Source: Gymnopilus junonius (taxonomy: Eukaryota; Basidiomycota; Agaricomycetes; Agaricales; Galerinaceae). From it: a DNA stretch of 64,000 nt. Each line of letters begins with the position of its first letter. Position 1 is the stretch's first letter. A program made the position numbers and the translations under genes. The notes under the pieces were generated by a model. That model made no database searches, had not been told where the DNA came from, and saw only the letters and a program-made list of their open reading frames with translations. The DNA lies in NCBI GenBank assembly GCA_015501075.1, contig JADNYJ010000039.1, positions 186,001 through 250,000 of the forward strand, written 5' to 3'. This document shows, piece after piece, positions 12,070-24,707 of this stretch.

Positions 12070-13917
12070 ATGTTTCGCTCTCAAGTCTTTTCCCATGCAA
12101 AATTCAGGACATGCCATGGACCGAAGGTACCTGACAGCTATATCGTGCTATTTAAGCCAGGAACTACACAGGACACGATGGATGGTGCCCTTCCGGACGG
12201 AAAAAAAGATCAATTTACGTTCTTTCCAACCCTTCCAACCCTTCCAACCGATTCACGCTTTCCAACGAGCACTTTCAGAGCCTGTTACGGTAGGCAAATC
12301 CTTTCCTTCCTGATCCACCAAGTTAAAGATGGTGTCATAGGAACAATCACAGACAACTCAGATATACGTCGCATTCTTTCATCGAAAGACGTGGAATACG
12401 TGTGTGAAGACGGCATAGTTACAACCCAAGAAACACAGTAAATAATATCCCATTCTTCTTCTGACTGCTGATATGTGCTTGATAGACATGATGCACCATG
12501 GGGAATTTCTCGACTTAGCACGCCAGGAAAACTGACAGGGTCAAATGCGATGAGGTCCATCTTCGATTACCCATATCGCAAGACCATGAATGACGTGTTT
12601 GTTTATGTTGTAGGTAAGTAGGAATTGTTTGATTTGTTCAGTCGTCCTTCTCCGCAGCTAATGCATAAAAGATACAGGTGACATTTACATCTATCCTTGG
12701 AGTTTGTTATTCATACTTCTTAAATGCTTTTCAGGGATTGATGCAAGCCATGTGGGCGTAATACCTCGCGAATCTTGAATTAAGCTTTCTCATGCTCTCC
12801 TCTTTATTAGGATGAATTTTCTCCTAATAAGGTCACTGTTTTGCAAAGCATGTTTCAAAAGTCAGATACCTCAGATATACACGGTCATGGAACTCATTGC
12901 GCGTCAGTCTCTTCCTTGTTTTTACGTCTGCTGTATGTTGATCAGTTGCAGGGGGATAATCGGTGGAAAGCGCTTCGGCGTGGCAAAGGATTGCACCCTC
13001 ATCTCCGTGAAAATTATGAATGATACTGGGTATGTCTTAGGATTTCAATTAATTAGAACAATCGGGGATTAAGTGCTTATCGCAGGGCGTGCGCACAGTC
13101 AGAGCTGTAGGCATTTGATATTGAACATGTCTTCAGACATGTCCTGAATGAAACTGCAGAATATCAGCCTTGATATCAATTTTTCTAGATGTATTCTCCA
13201 GAAGGTTGGGGTCTTTTTCACAACCTTTCCTTGGGGTAGTAAACCTGAGCCTCGGATCGCCCCGCTCAATCATTGTAGACATAATTGTGGAAGAGGCAAG
13301 TACTCAATTTCCCTCCGAAATATGTTAGCTGGCGCTTAAACTTATACAGGTCCTGAAGATCGGACTTCACGTTGTCACTGCAGCATGTAACCACGACAAT
13401 GACGCGATGTATTACAGCCCAGCAGGAGTCGAATCAGTCATCACAGTTGGCGCTTCAACCTTTACGGATTCTAGGGCTTGGTTTTCAAACAAGGGATCGA
13501 CGGTTGATATCTATGCACCTGGAGTCTTTATTACCAGTGCTACTTACAATCCTAACCACCCGAACGTATGTCAGTTTTCATTTCATGAGCAAGTTTCCCC
13601 ATTGATGATATGTGTAGGATACAGAACTCAAGTCGGGAACTTCTTCTGTAAGTGAACTCGATCAAGCTAATGTCGAGATTTAATGAAACTTTATACAGGC
13701 TTGCGCGCATGTCTCGGGGCTCGTTGCATATCTTTTAGGTTTGGGAGGGTATCGAAGTCCAGAAGAAATGAAGAAGGACATAATTGAACTGAGTATTAAA
13801 GACACACTTACTGATATTCGTGAGCTTACGTCTACTATTCATTTACCATTCGATGCTGACGATCTTTCCTCTAAGCCATTGGATCAAACAATAGATTGGC
13901 AAATTTTGCCAAGTTAA
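12070..13917 (+). CDS. subtilisin-like serine protease, S8A proteinase K type (possibly degenerate)
   Basis: An I9-type propeptide comes first (VPDSYIVLFKPGTTQDTMD through DVEYVCEDGIV) and is followed by the mature start APWGISRLST. The catalytic Asp lies in VVDTGIDASH, the His in HGHGTHCAG, the oxyanion Asn in AACNHDNDA and the Ser in SGTSSACAHVSGLVAYLLG. The Asp codon is completed by a six-base exon (12672-12677). Two features are unusual: AAC replaces the usual AAG before the oxyanion Asn, and SSACAH replaces SMATPH after the nucleophile. The stretch 13085-13340, which should encode the LSLGG substrate-binding region, does not join into one clean reading frame, so the gene may be a pseudogene or my exon calls are wrong there. 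The start is uncertain and no clear signal peptide is seen. The stop is 13915-13917. Confidence 0.7.
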
Positions 13918-14134
13918 AAGCATAGCCTGCCTTTTGATTTACTCACTTTCGTGCACATACTTCCAAATATCTATTATCTGTTTGTAAGGTCATTTTGGTC
14001 GTAAACCGCTGTCAATGTATCAAGGTTTGATGAAAGCAGTGTGTGGTAAAGTTTCACAGCCACGATTACTTTACCTATAGTCAGCGGACGCTGCCCAAGC
14101 GCCTGGATACGTATCGTCTTGATCCTTCTCCTGC

Positions 14135-16632
14135 ATGTCGTCTCGAAACGCATATATTGGTACGCGTCGAAAGTTGGTGTTGGCATTTGATATCGGGACC
14201 ACCTACAGTGGTATTTCCTATAGGTATGCTTGAATTACGGTAACGACGAAAATTCGGCGATGATTAAAGGTGTCATTCGTGTTATTACCCTCCAGCATTC
14301 TAGACCCTGGTCGGGTGCCAGCAATCAAAGGTGTAACAAGGTTTGTAGTTCCCGTTCCTTGTACAGTAGTATCGTAGCCGATATCATGCGTAAATCGGCA
14401 GATACCCTGCACAAGAACTTATCAGTGGAGCCTCAAAGATACCGACTATCATCTACTATGATTTGGCGGGAAAGGTTCGCGCCGTTGGTGCAGAGGCGAC
14501 ACGGGAAGGGATTTACGAAGAAGCCGAAGATGGCGAGTGGTTTAAATCGGAATGGTTGGTGGCTAGTTTTCCTTTTTCCTTAATTTCCGCCAATCTTCCA
14601 GTAGGTTCAAACTACATCTTCGATCGAAGTTCGGGGCTGGAAAGGACGTCACTGACCAAATCCCCCCTCTACCACCTAAGAAGTCAGTAATTCAAATTTT
14701 TGCTGACTTCTTGGTCTACCTTTTGGAATGTGCATCCAGCTACATCCGCCAGACGGAGTCAAACGGCGCGGAGTTGTGGAACTCTGTTCGGAATGATATT
14801 GATTTTGTTCTTTCACATCCCAATGGGTGGGAAGGCAAGGAACAGAGTCAGATGCGACGGGCGGCTGTGTTGGCAAAATTGATCCCCGATACGACGGCCG
14901 GTCATGGGCACCTTTCTTTCGTGACAGAAGGAGAAGCAAGTCTGCATTTCGCTGTTCAGAATGGCGTTCTAGCTTCTATGGTCAAGGTATGTAACTAACC
15001 TCATAACTCAGATTATTTCCGATTTCAAGCCAATCTCAGCAAGGTGAAGGGACGGTGATCGTCGATGCAGGTGGTGGTACAATTGATATCAGCAGCTATA
15101 GGAAGACTGTACAAGGACACGCCTACGAGGAAATAGCTCCACCGCAATGTAAATCCTTCCGTTTGACGTGCTACGTGAGATTGATGAGAACTTACAGGCC
15201 ATTTTCATGGGTCAGTATTTGTCAGTGTCCGTGCGAGGATATTTCTTTCAAGTCGGTCCAGTCTTTCTGATCAGTTGTCGAGCTCACTAACTGCTGGGAA
15301 CAGAATTCCTTTCTGAATCCGATTTTCTGGACGATCTCGACGCAATTGTTGAAAATTTTGACAAGACAACAAAAGTTAGGTTCAGGAACGCAGGCGATCC
15401 TCAGTATATTAAATTTGGATCCACGCGAGACAATGACCCACATTGCAATATTCGCTTTGGTCAACTGAAGTTGTCCGGGTAAGTAACCAACCTGGATACA
15501 TTGGCAATGATATGCAAACCTAGTGGTATAAATACTCTAGCTCCGACGTGGCGAACTTCTTTAAACCATCAGTTGACTGCATCGTGGATGCAGTTCTAAA
15601 CCAGAGGAGATCGTCGCCCTACAACATAACGGTTCGCTCCAGTATTTCAATTTATCAAGCCTTATGTAGCTCAATTTTTTTACAGCATATTATCCTGGTA
15701 GGTGGATTTGCCGCGAGTGACTGGCTATTTCATGGCGTGCAAAAGTCCTTGTTGGAGCACGGTCTCGTCGTTGTTCGACCGGACAATCATGTGTAGGCCC
15801 TTGAAATTTATTGCAGTTGGCTGTGTCGACAAGCTTTTACAGGAATAAAGCCGTATCGGACGGGGCCATTTCATTTTATCTCGACCATTTTGTGCGCACT
15901 CGTGTTTCTAAATTCACCTACGGGAGCTTTTGTGCCATCGACTATGATGAGACTGACAAAGAACACCTAAAGCGGGCGGATAAGAGGATTTTTTTTTCAT
16001 CCGGGGATGTCATGATAAACGGATACTTTGGGGTAATTCTTCCGAAGGTAAGCATTTAGACTCCAAAAAACCTTTGTAAGCATAAACCAGTCATTTACTC
16101 TAGAACACGCAAGTTACGGAAGAGCGGGAATTTCGATATCCTCTTTCAGAGGAAGCAAATAGCAAAGCCAAATTCAAGGACGTCATGGCCCAGATATGGT
16201 GCTATAGGGGAGATGTCGAAAACCCTCGTTGGAAAGATGTTGACACAAGTTCGTGACCGCAATAGACCTTCCCGACTTTGAATAACCAATTAGAGCTAAC
16301 TGCATACTTCTTCTTAGAAAACTATACTCATATATGTACCATAATAACCAACCTCTCTCATCTGCCCTTAGAGAGGAAGGTTGGTCATTCCAGAAAACCG
16401 TTCTACCAAGTCTACTTTGATATCGTTCTGCAATTTGGATTAACAGAAATGAAAGCCCAAGTCGCATGGCAAGACATGGTATTTAGTCGATTTTTTCCTT
16501 TCAACTGGCCGCTTTAATTATTGAATATAGGGCGTCGAGAAAAGGTTTGGCACCAGAGGAGGTTTACAATACTCGCTGATTAATACGATCTCTAGGGGAC
16601 CCGCCAAAATTGTATACGATCCAGATTTGTGA
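14135..16632 (+). CDS. HSPA12-like Hsp70-type ATPase domain protein
   Basis: Divergent Hsp70/actin-fold ATPase. The start ATG 14135 gives MSSRNAYIGT followed by LAFDIGTTYSGISYS, the phosphate-1 loop. IPTIIYYDLAGKVRAVGAE comes next, then IPDTTAGHGHLSFVTEGEASLHF and the phosphate-2 motif VIVDAGGGTIDISSY. The adenosine-binding motif is HIILVGGFAASDWL. Exons joined by short introns run in phase through FYQVYFDIVLQFGLTEMKAQ to the stop at 16630-16632. Unlike canonical Hsp70 there is no recognisable substrate-binding domain or EEVD end, which is typical of the HSPA12-like families expanded in basidiomycetes. All parts of the ATPase core are present, so it is probably functional. Its client or role is unknown. 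Confidence 0.85.
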
Positions 16633-17636
16633 CCTTTGGAAAGAAATAAGGCACATTGTTATTTCAGCTTACTTTGTAGTGGGTGCCGTTTGGTCACATC
16701 TTTTTTAACTACTCAAATTTTCCAAATCAAATTGATATTGGCCTAGGTAAAGGAGCAGATTGCTCTGTTAAGCGATAGTGATATGCTTCAGTGGCTCTAT
16801 TAATAAACCTGAGAGATGCTATGTATAGGACGAGCTCCATGTTATTCTCACAATTTTAACAAACCTGGGTGTACTAAGGGACCTCCCAAACGAGAAGGAA
16901 GTTAGCAGCCCTCATAGAATATCCCTCCTTGTCTTGAAGCCAGCATATAGTGTACACGAAGCATAAGATTGTGCATACGAGCAAATAACCTATATTTTTA
17001 GTCCTTCAAGTTTGCTTCAAGCCCCACTATTTTGCAAAGCTCCTTGAGAACTTGTTGACGCATCTCCGCTTACACGGACCCGCACTGGGGAAGAATCCCA
17101 GATATTTATATACTTCCTCAAAGAATTTAAGTTACTACTCACTATTTACACCCACGTTAAGTCAAGCCGTTTAAAAAAGCCGTGAATGACATTGCACGGG
17201 TCAAAAGGAAATCTGGCATCCATGCTCGTGAAGACACTGTACTTTCGTTTGATTAATCTTTATAGGCTGCCCATCAATAAAAACTTTGGAAGCAGAGCAG
17301 AAACGAGACCAAGGTGTTTTACCGTATCGCCATCCATATCAGGCCTACGGACGGCAGCCGGAAAAATGAGTTGTCCTCGGGCCTAGGTGATGACGCGCCA
17401 GGGTCGCGTGCTTCGGTTTTTGCCGAATCTCTTCTCCGTATGACATTCATCCTCTCCCACCGTGGATTCTGTTATTCCGAAAGCTCGAAATAAAGATGCC
17501 GGATTTTGCCAGGCTCGTTCCTTTGGAAGGAAGGGTCTCACGCATTTCATAACTATAAAAACTTCGGGTCACTGGGTCAACACCATGATGCACCCCTCAT
17601 AACGAGGCCAGCTGAAGGGCGATCCTTTCCGACATA
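16633..17636. other. 1 kb intergenic region, no gene seen
   Basis: No frame with recognisable content on either strand. Confidence 0.4.
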
Positions 17637-18975
17637 ATGGCCGTAATTACGCTACCTCCCCAATCCTACGTGGCCTGGAAAGGTACCTTGCAATTTTTGA
17701 ATGAAAGCGCACAACTCAATATCGTTCAGTTTCCATCTTAATTTTGCACCTGGTTGCAGCCATCTCCACAATTTATCGCCTAGTTCACCGTTTTCGAATA
17801 CGTCGACCTTGGTGGGATGATTATCTCGTTTTCTTCCCATTAGCGGTGGACATCATGTATTGTATTTTAACATGGATACGATTTCCACACCGATACTGTG
17901 AGTCGTTAACCTAGGTTCCAGATGAAATATGTCGTTGATCGCCATAAAATGCAGCTTACCCATTAGATTTGTCGAAGCCTATGATAGTCCTGAATTCCAT
18001 CTGGCTGTCGCTTTTCCCATATCTGCTTGTTATTTGGTGCGTCCTATCTTCATCTCATCCAACTTTAGAAAGGCGATTCTCATAAATTGTGAAAGGACGA
18101 CAAGGATGGCTCTAGCACTGTCGTTAGCAAGAATATTCCCTGAAAGGCATCCAGCAAGGATATGGTCGTTCTGCCTTGTTGTTATAATGCTTTTGACCTG
18201 CCTCTCATGCATGCTCGTATCGACTTACACTTGTACCTACACCTCACCGATTAAATCTCTGCTGGACGCAACACATTGCGAGACGGGAGCTGGGGGATTT
18301 GCTCTTCAAGCGATATTGCTTGTTGCACGTAGGGCTCGAGTCAACGTTTTCTAACTATCTATACGAGCTAATCTCCTTTTCTTACAGATAATATTACCAG
18401 CGATTTACTGCTAATTATATCACCACTCATCTTCTTCTGGCGGGTAGGACTACCTGCTATGGAGCGGCGCCTTGTTTTGTTTGTGTTTTGCGGAAGTATC
18501 CTGACATTATTGACCGCGGCCTCACTCGCCATTCTCTTCCTGAACAAAGGCATCGCTACCGGTGTCGATTCATTACTTATTCTAGTGGGAATGTGCAATA
18601 TTGAGGTAGGTCCAGAATATCCTTCACGGGAACTCTGATTCATATATAACCCCTTTCTAGTCGGCAATTTCTCTCACCGTCTGTAATTTGACGGTCATCT
18701 CGACGTGTTTATACCGAGCATTACGCAGAAGCTACGACTGGGGAACCCTTGAGCTAGAAAGCACAGAGGTCACGACACGGCATCGCTCTCGGCCATGTAC
18801 CTGCATCATCCACTCTACGCGATCGACTGTGACGGAACCGATGACTCTCACCGAAATTTCAAGTTACACATCAAGCATTCGGTCAGGATACGAGGAGTGG
18901 TCGGATCCTACGAGCGCAACACGCCAGGATTCGGCTCTCTTCAAATCGGAAAAATCGGAAACTCGAAAGGAGTAG
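17637..18975 (+). CDS. multi-pass membrane protein, paralogue A of a five-member local family (Pth11/rhodopsin-like)
   Basis: Starts MAVITLPPQSYVAWKG, with an intron directly after the Lys codon. Next come AISTIYRLVHRFRIRRPWWDDYLVFFPLAV and further membrane segments: NSIWLSLFPYLLVIW, RMALALSLARIFPERHPAR with a following helix, a cysteine-containing loop, and FFWRVGLPAMERRLVLFVFCG. The last helix (LTVCNLTVISTCLYRALRR) leads into a cytosolic tail with MTLTEIS at 18841-18861. Six or seven helices are predicted by eye. The WWDDYL start of an early loop recalls fungal Pth11-like rhodopsin-domain receptors; assignment to that family is inference. The other four copies lie at 42-51.5 kb on the opposite strand. 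Exon order is complete and the stop lies at 18973-18975. Confidence 0.75.
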
Positions 18976-19599
18976 GAACTTCGTTACTTGTTGAGCCTTG
19001 TCCTGTCAAGCTCGGTTGTAGCGTGATGTACCGCACCCTTCTCGAATGGGAGATTATGACGGTACCTTGAACATTTTTGTTCCAGAAAGTCTTGAGGGGT
19101 ATGCGTTTCCTGTAAAGACCGGTACTACACAGGCACCCTCGTCTCTAGAGAAGCAATTCCCGCTGCGCAGGGAGAATTAGAAACGTCGGCCATGGGAGGC
19201 CGACTAGTAGCTGGCGGCGGAAAAAAATACTCACGCATGGGCGCATTTCCCTCCAATAGTCACAGCGATGTAAACGCTGATGCATGATGTGTAACCTTGG
19301 TGTACCACGGTATCTAGGGGATGCGGTACCTTTATAGAGTTGATAATAACGGGAAGGTGCTTCTAATTGCTGCAGATGTACATGATCGCCAATCGATTCT
19401 CCTTTCGCTCATATTAATCTACCCACGCATGATAATGGAAGCAGGATCAATCTGTTTTAAGTTTTAAGTAGCAAACGACATGCTGTAATACCAAGGAAAG
19501 CAGGGTAATAACAATTCAATTTTTCAATGCGTTGAGTAAGTATATTTATGGGTTGCCGACGGTTGTAGATACGTACACAAGTTGAGGTAACCAACCAAA
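18976..19599. other. convergent intergenic region
   Basis: 3' flanks of two convergent genes; nothing else recognised. Confidence 0.4.
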
Positions 19600-22011
19600 T
19601 CATTTTTTGCCGACGATGTCCTTCAACTGAGTCTTCGGTATAGCAGCAGGGAAGGCCTTCTTCACCAATCTCGTTTGCGTTTCTTGCTCATATGCATACC
19701 CAAAACCAATCAGGTCGAACTCAGAATACGCTGTTCCAATGAAACTAAGACCGATGGGAACACCAGGAGCAGGATACACAGTCAACGGTCCTGTCGCTTT
19801 GATGACGACGTCGTCTGGATAGAAACCCAATGGTACTGCGAAGGGTTTAGAAATCGCAGAGGAAGAAGAGAAAAGGGAGGAATACCTGTAACCATGGGAT
19901 AGCCTGCAATAGCTACAGACGAAGAAAGGTCGGTTAAGTCGGGGAACTTCTGAAAGAATGGTAAAAGTTACGTGCCTGCGGGTGTGGTCGTTTTCATGGT
20001 ATTTGGAAGCACAAGCGCATCTAGGCTGTAAGCTTTGAGAGCAGCGTCGATACCTCGAGTCGCGCCGAGTTCTTTGTCCATTGCAAGCGACTCAAAATAC
20101 GTTGCATTACGACCAGTAGTAGCCTCAGATTCAATCAACCTAGACATGAGGAGGATTTAATAGAATAAGACATTCATAGCCGTAGGGAATGGCGGACTAA
20201 CCGAGTTTGATCAGCAAAGCCTTCAGGCTCCTCAAGCTCGGGATGGGCATCGTTGAAAGCGATCAGATCGGCCAAGCTGCGAACCCCAGAAGGGTTTTCC
20301 AGGAGTGATTCAAAATACGCATTGATCTGAATCTTTTTTTATAGTTAGCACTGTGCCTATATATAATTTCCATGACGGCCGAATATTCACCTTAAAATCG
20401 ACATTCGTAACGAATAATTCGTGCGCAAAATCTGCTAATTCGTCGGCAGAAGGTAAATCTGCCGGGTCGACGATGGTAGCTCCCAGACTTTTGATGGTGG
20501 CCAGAGCTTGTTCAAATACGACAAGGACATATGTGTCGAATTCGGCGACACTTTCGTTCAGAAATGTACGCCTTGGTACGCCAATTCTTTTTCCCTTCAA
20601 AGCGTTCTTGTTCAGCGCTCTAGTATAATCAGGGACGACAGGCGGTTGGGAAAGGGTATACTCGTCATTGGGGTCTTTGCCAGCGATAACGGAGAGGACG
20701 ATAGCCGCGTCTGTTATTGATCTTGTCATGGGACCGACAGTATCTTGATTCTCGGAAATAGGGATGACTACAGGCACAGAATTTGAAAAGTGAAATCAGC
20801 AAAAAAATATTTACTTGAAAGTCGGAGATGCACACCTCCCGCCCGGGACGTGAGTCCAACGGTGGGTTTGACGCCGGCCAGATTATTACGAGAGGAAGGG
20901 CAAATAATGCTCCCATCTGTCTCTGTCCCTAAAGCAACTGCTACAAGTCCTATAGAGGTCGCCACCCCAGACCCAGAAGAGGAGCCGCAAGGATCGGCGC
21001 CTGGATAGTAAGCGTTCGTGTTCTGGCCTACAATTCCAGACCATCCAGAAGCCATATGATCGCTTCTGAAGTGAGCAAACTCTGACATGCTAGCTTTTCC
21101 TGAAGAAAGGGACTCGGAATGGGTATAATAAACTTGAGAGGAGTGATCATACCGAGGAAAATAGCCCCTGATTTTCTCAGACGTTTAACAACGCCTGCAT
21201 CATCGGGAACGACGGAACCGAGAAGACTGTGGGAGCCGGCGGTTGTGTTCATTCCTTTCATAAAAAGTGTAAGGTCCGCTTTCCAGAGTGTTATCTGGAC
21301 GCTACAAACCTTCTGAGGCGACGGTTGCGATATTATCCTATATAAAATATCGAAATATGAGCCAACTTAAGCCCAATTGGTTCGGATGAGAAGCAAACCT
21401 TCAAAAGAACAGGAATACCATGCAAAGCCGAGCGTTTACCTTTCTTCTTCCTCTCATCATCCAAAGCAGCCGCTTGGGATAACGCAGAGGGGTTCAATTC
21501 AAAGACAGCACGGAGAGTAGGCCCCTTCGTATTGACCTCGTCGATGCGAGCAAAGTAAGCCTAAATTAAAACGTTCTGAATTTTAAAAGGAGGAACGGTA
21601 CTATACTGACGACAGGATTGAACCCTTACCTTGACCAGATCCACGCTCGTGAAATGTCCCGCATCCAGACCAGCTTGAAGCTCAAGGATTGACGCCTCAT
21701 AAAGGTCGGGGAACACGGCTCCATCGGTCGCACTCCTACCTCCATAGTAGTAACTCCTTCCAATTTCCAAGCAAGCAAGGGCACCTAGCAAGACATAAAG
21801 CCACACTTTAACTACTGACGAGGTCGATTGCTTCTGTATCTGTGGAGACAGCTGTGTGGAACGCACGCGTGAGTTTTATTTCCGAAAGAAAGATCTAAAT
21901 CAGAGATCAAAGATGAAGACTGACTGGCACCGCTGCGTCCTGCTTGTCCTTACCCAGCAGGGGCTCTCCTTGGTCCGAATCTGAATCTGAACGAATCTGT
22001 ATGCTGCTCAT
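19600..22011 (-). CDS. amidase-signature hydrolase with N-terminal membrane anchor, copy 1
   Basis: The start at 22011 gives MSSIQIRSDSDSDQGEPLL; an in-frame ATG at 22095 is an alternative. A membrane segment (VWLYVLLGALACLEI) follows, making it a probable type II membrane enzyme. The amidase domain has the catalytic Lys in IPVLLKDNIA, the bridging Ser in DPCGSSSGSGVA and the nucleophile Ser in LGTETDGSIICPSS. Further conserved blocks are NQDTVGPMTRSITDAAIVLSV, KRIGVPRR, LDALVLPN and YPAPGVPIGLSFIGT. It ends AIPKTQLKDIVGKK. Introns are about 50 bp. Enzymes of this family hydrolyse amides such as fatty-acid amides; the substrate cannot be read from sequence. It is a close paralogue of the gene at 24708-27084. 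Confidence 0.9.
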
Positions 22012-23045
22012 AAGTATCGTTGACTTGGATCTAATGAACACGATGATAAGGAGGCTATTAAGTTGCTTACTTATCCGAAGCCTGCTATACGCCATTCATT
22101 TTGATGGGTTCCATGGGAGAAAGTCAAAGACTCGAAGGGAGTTTTTTTCGATAATTTTAGGTGGGTTAAATTTGGGTACAGAATCCCACCACATGACCGT
22201 CGCGCAGCGCGTCATCTTGATTTCATTATCACACTCCGTAGACAAATGAAGGCCTCAATCGGCATTATACTCTAACAAATTGAAGGAACATCGGATTTCC
22301 CAAAGCTGACAACTAGAGGATGTAAAGAGATACATGTAAGTATAGACTCTTTGAGTGCGGGAGGGGAGGAGGGATAATTATGTTTATTCCGTCGAAAGTC
22401 TTTCTCATGTGCAGAACTGCCCGAAGGGACGTGATTTTCGATCGTTCGTCGGAGACGGGGATAGAGGACAGAGGAATACACTGTGCAGAAATCCTGAATG
22501 CTTTGTTAGCAAAGGGACAGTATAGCAGTGCCTTGTTAGCTTCCTTGACCTTGTCTGTGACCTAGGACTGTGATGTGAGTTTCGAGACGTGCTGAGCCTA
22601 AGTAATGTCGAGGATGCCTAGCTATAGAACTAAACGTCTGGCTATGTAACTGTCCATGTTAATGAAATTCCGTTTGTCTGCTTAGATCAGCCACGGACAT
22701 CCTTCCTAGCATTTTTTAACAAAAATAAAATGTTATAAAGAGGACGCCAGGAATATCGACCAAGACTTGCTTCAAGTTTACCGATCCTGAGGCTGGTGGT
22801 CGGTCAAAATAAATAGGATCATATTGCGAGCCCAAAGCTGCCAACTGTTATGTACTCATCATTTACAAATATTAAAATGGCCATTCGTCACAGAACGGAA
22901 AAGAGTAAAAGTCAGAAGAAAATGCGTCCTTCGAGTTATTGAGCATAAAAAAAAACAGTTTCAAGAAAGAAATGAAAAGAACAGGAATTGATTTCGTTCC
23001 ATTCTCCCTTTTCCCAATGCATCGCCTTCTTCCATCCCGATACGC
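22012..23045. other. 1 kb intergenic region
   Basis: Upstream flank of amidase copy 1 and 3' flank of the penta-EF-hand gene. No gene-like frame seen. Confidence 0.4.
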
Positions 23046-24360
23046 TCACGGCAAACTCAAGACAGTGTGCATGAACTGATCATAATTAATCTGGACCCAC
23101 CCATCCCTATCCGTATCCAACCTCTGGAATGACTCGCTCAATTGCTTCACAACGACACAGGCACGAACGAAGCGGTCGAACGTAATTCCAGGAGCTGGAA
23201 CGCCACGGCCGACAGTTTGAGAGGCTGCGTCTACCCCCGAGGTGGGGTAGGATTGGTAAGTATGGGCTGTTGGAAGAACGAAGGAAGGAGGAAGAAGAAG
23301 GAGACGCACCATATTTCTTTTGAAGTAGAGTGAGGAGCTGGGGGGATAGGTTGTACCTGTGAATGGAAAAGTTAGATCTGGGCGAGGAGAAATAGGATTA
23401 GGAAATACAAACCCAAACTGTCCAAGAGCTTCACGGAGCTCATTTCCGTCGATCGTCCCAGATCGGTCGCGGTCGAAATGTCTGAACACGTTCTGCCAGT
23501 CCTTGACGTACTTCCAGAGGCCAGAGAACTAGAGATTTTGATCAACATTTGACGGGGGAGATCGTTATAAATATGGGTCTGACGCACCTCGTTGAAGCCG
23601 ATTGTTCCAGTGCGGTCAGTATCCTATGGACAATCAGGCCGTTAGAGACGTTCGAAAATGAAATAAGTTGCAGAGATAAGCATACGAAGATGGACATTAA
23701 GAGCTTGACAGTATCGATATCAAAAGCTGGTAAGTGGTCTCGTGAGTGCCAGTACGCTTGAAGAGGGAAAAAGACTGACGAGTCCAATCTCCATTGATCA
23801 AAGCGCGCTCTAAGAAACAAAAGACGACAATGTAAACACCGGGTCACCACACATGTCAAGTGTCCTACTCACCCAGTTCTTGAGCACTAATTTGACCAGA
23901 TCGGTCCTCGTCGACAGCGTTGAACCAACTCCACAATCTAGATCGCACCAATGTCAGCCTCACTGGGTTATGTGATGGTGGCGACCGCGACTATAACGTA
24001 CTGGGGGTCAGCACCAGCTGGTGGTCCACGATTGCCGCCTGGAGCTGAGAATCCGCCGCCGTACACCTGTGAGTGGACGACTTTAATCTCAGGCAACTCG
24101 AGGGGCAGAAAAGACTCACAGGCGCAGCCCCATACGCTCCTCCCGGCGGCGGGGGTGCATACCCGCCCGGCGGTGGTGCGCCATATCCTCCTCCTGGCGA
24201 GCCATAGCCTGCTGGAGGGTGGCCAGGTGGTGCTCCATAACCTCCACCAGGACCGTAATTCTAGATTGAGAGGAAAAGCGAAAAAGAAGATAGGCTGGGA
24301 TTAGCGAGAAGTCATTTCATTAATTTCACAAGACCTTAGGCGACTTACACCGTATGACAT
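23046..24360 (-). CDS. penta-EF-hand calcium-binding protein (Pef1/ALG-2/sorcin type)
   Basis: Starts MSYG at 24360, with an intron immediately after. A Gly/Pro/Tyr-rich N-terminal region of PPGGY-like repeats follows, typical of PEF proteins. The EF-hands are then read in order: LWSWFNAVDEDRSGQISAQE, IFDTDRTGTIGFNEF, FRHFDRDRSGTIDGNELREA and FQRLDTDRDGWVQINYDQF, with a fifth, degenerate hand of the dimerisation type. Acidic ligands at positions 1, 3, 5 and 12 are visible in the first hands. The end HTVLSLP matches the short hydrophobic tail of the family. It is likely a calcium-dependent adaptor in membrane traffic or polarised growth, by analogy with yeast Pef1. It lies between the two amidase paralogues on the same strand. 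Confidence 0.9.
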
Positions 24361-24707
24361 TGTATTGGTTGTAGATGAAGAAGGAAAGGAAGAACAGTAA
24401 TCAGCTTTCCATAAAATGGCAGTGATCCCCCCTAAAAGGCGATGCGTCAAGAGATAATCGCTGTGTAAATCGGCTAAATCCGCCGTCCGACCCCGTGCTA
24501 ACGGGCCGATGATACGGCTCAGCGCAAGAGTTTGGAAAACCCGCCGAATCAGTCCGCCGGACTGTACGGCCGCAGAAGCCGACTCTCCCACGTGCGCCCA
24601 TGGCCAATTAGCGTGCGGGGCTACAGAAGACGGCGCATCTGTTATGTACGCCTTGTAAATACAGTAGATAGGTATGTAGTGAGTCAAGTATATGTGTACA
24701 TTGTCAA
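24361..24707. other. short intergenic region
   Basis: Promoter side of the penta-EF-hand gene and the 3' flank of amidase copy 2. No gene seen. Confidence 0.4.
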
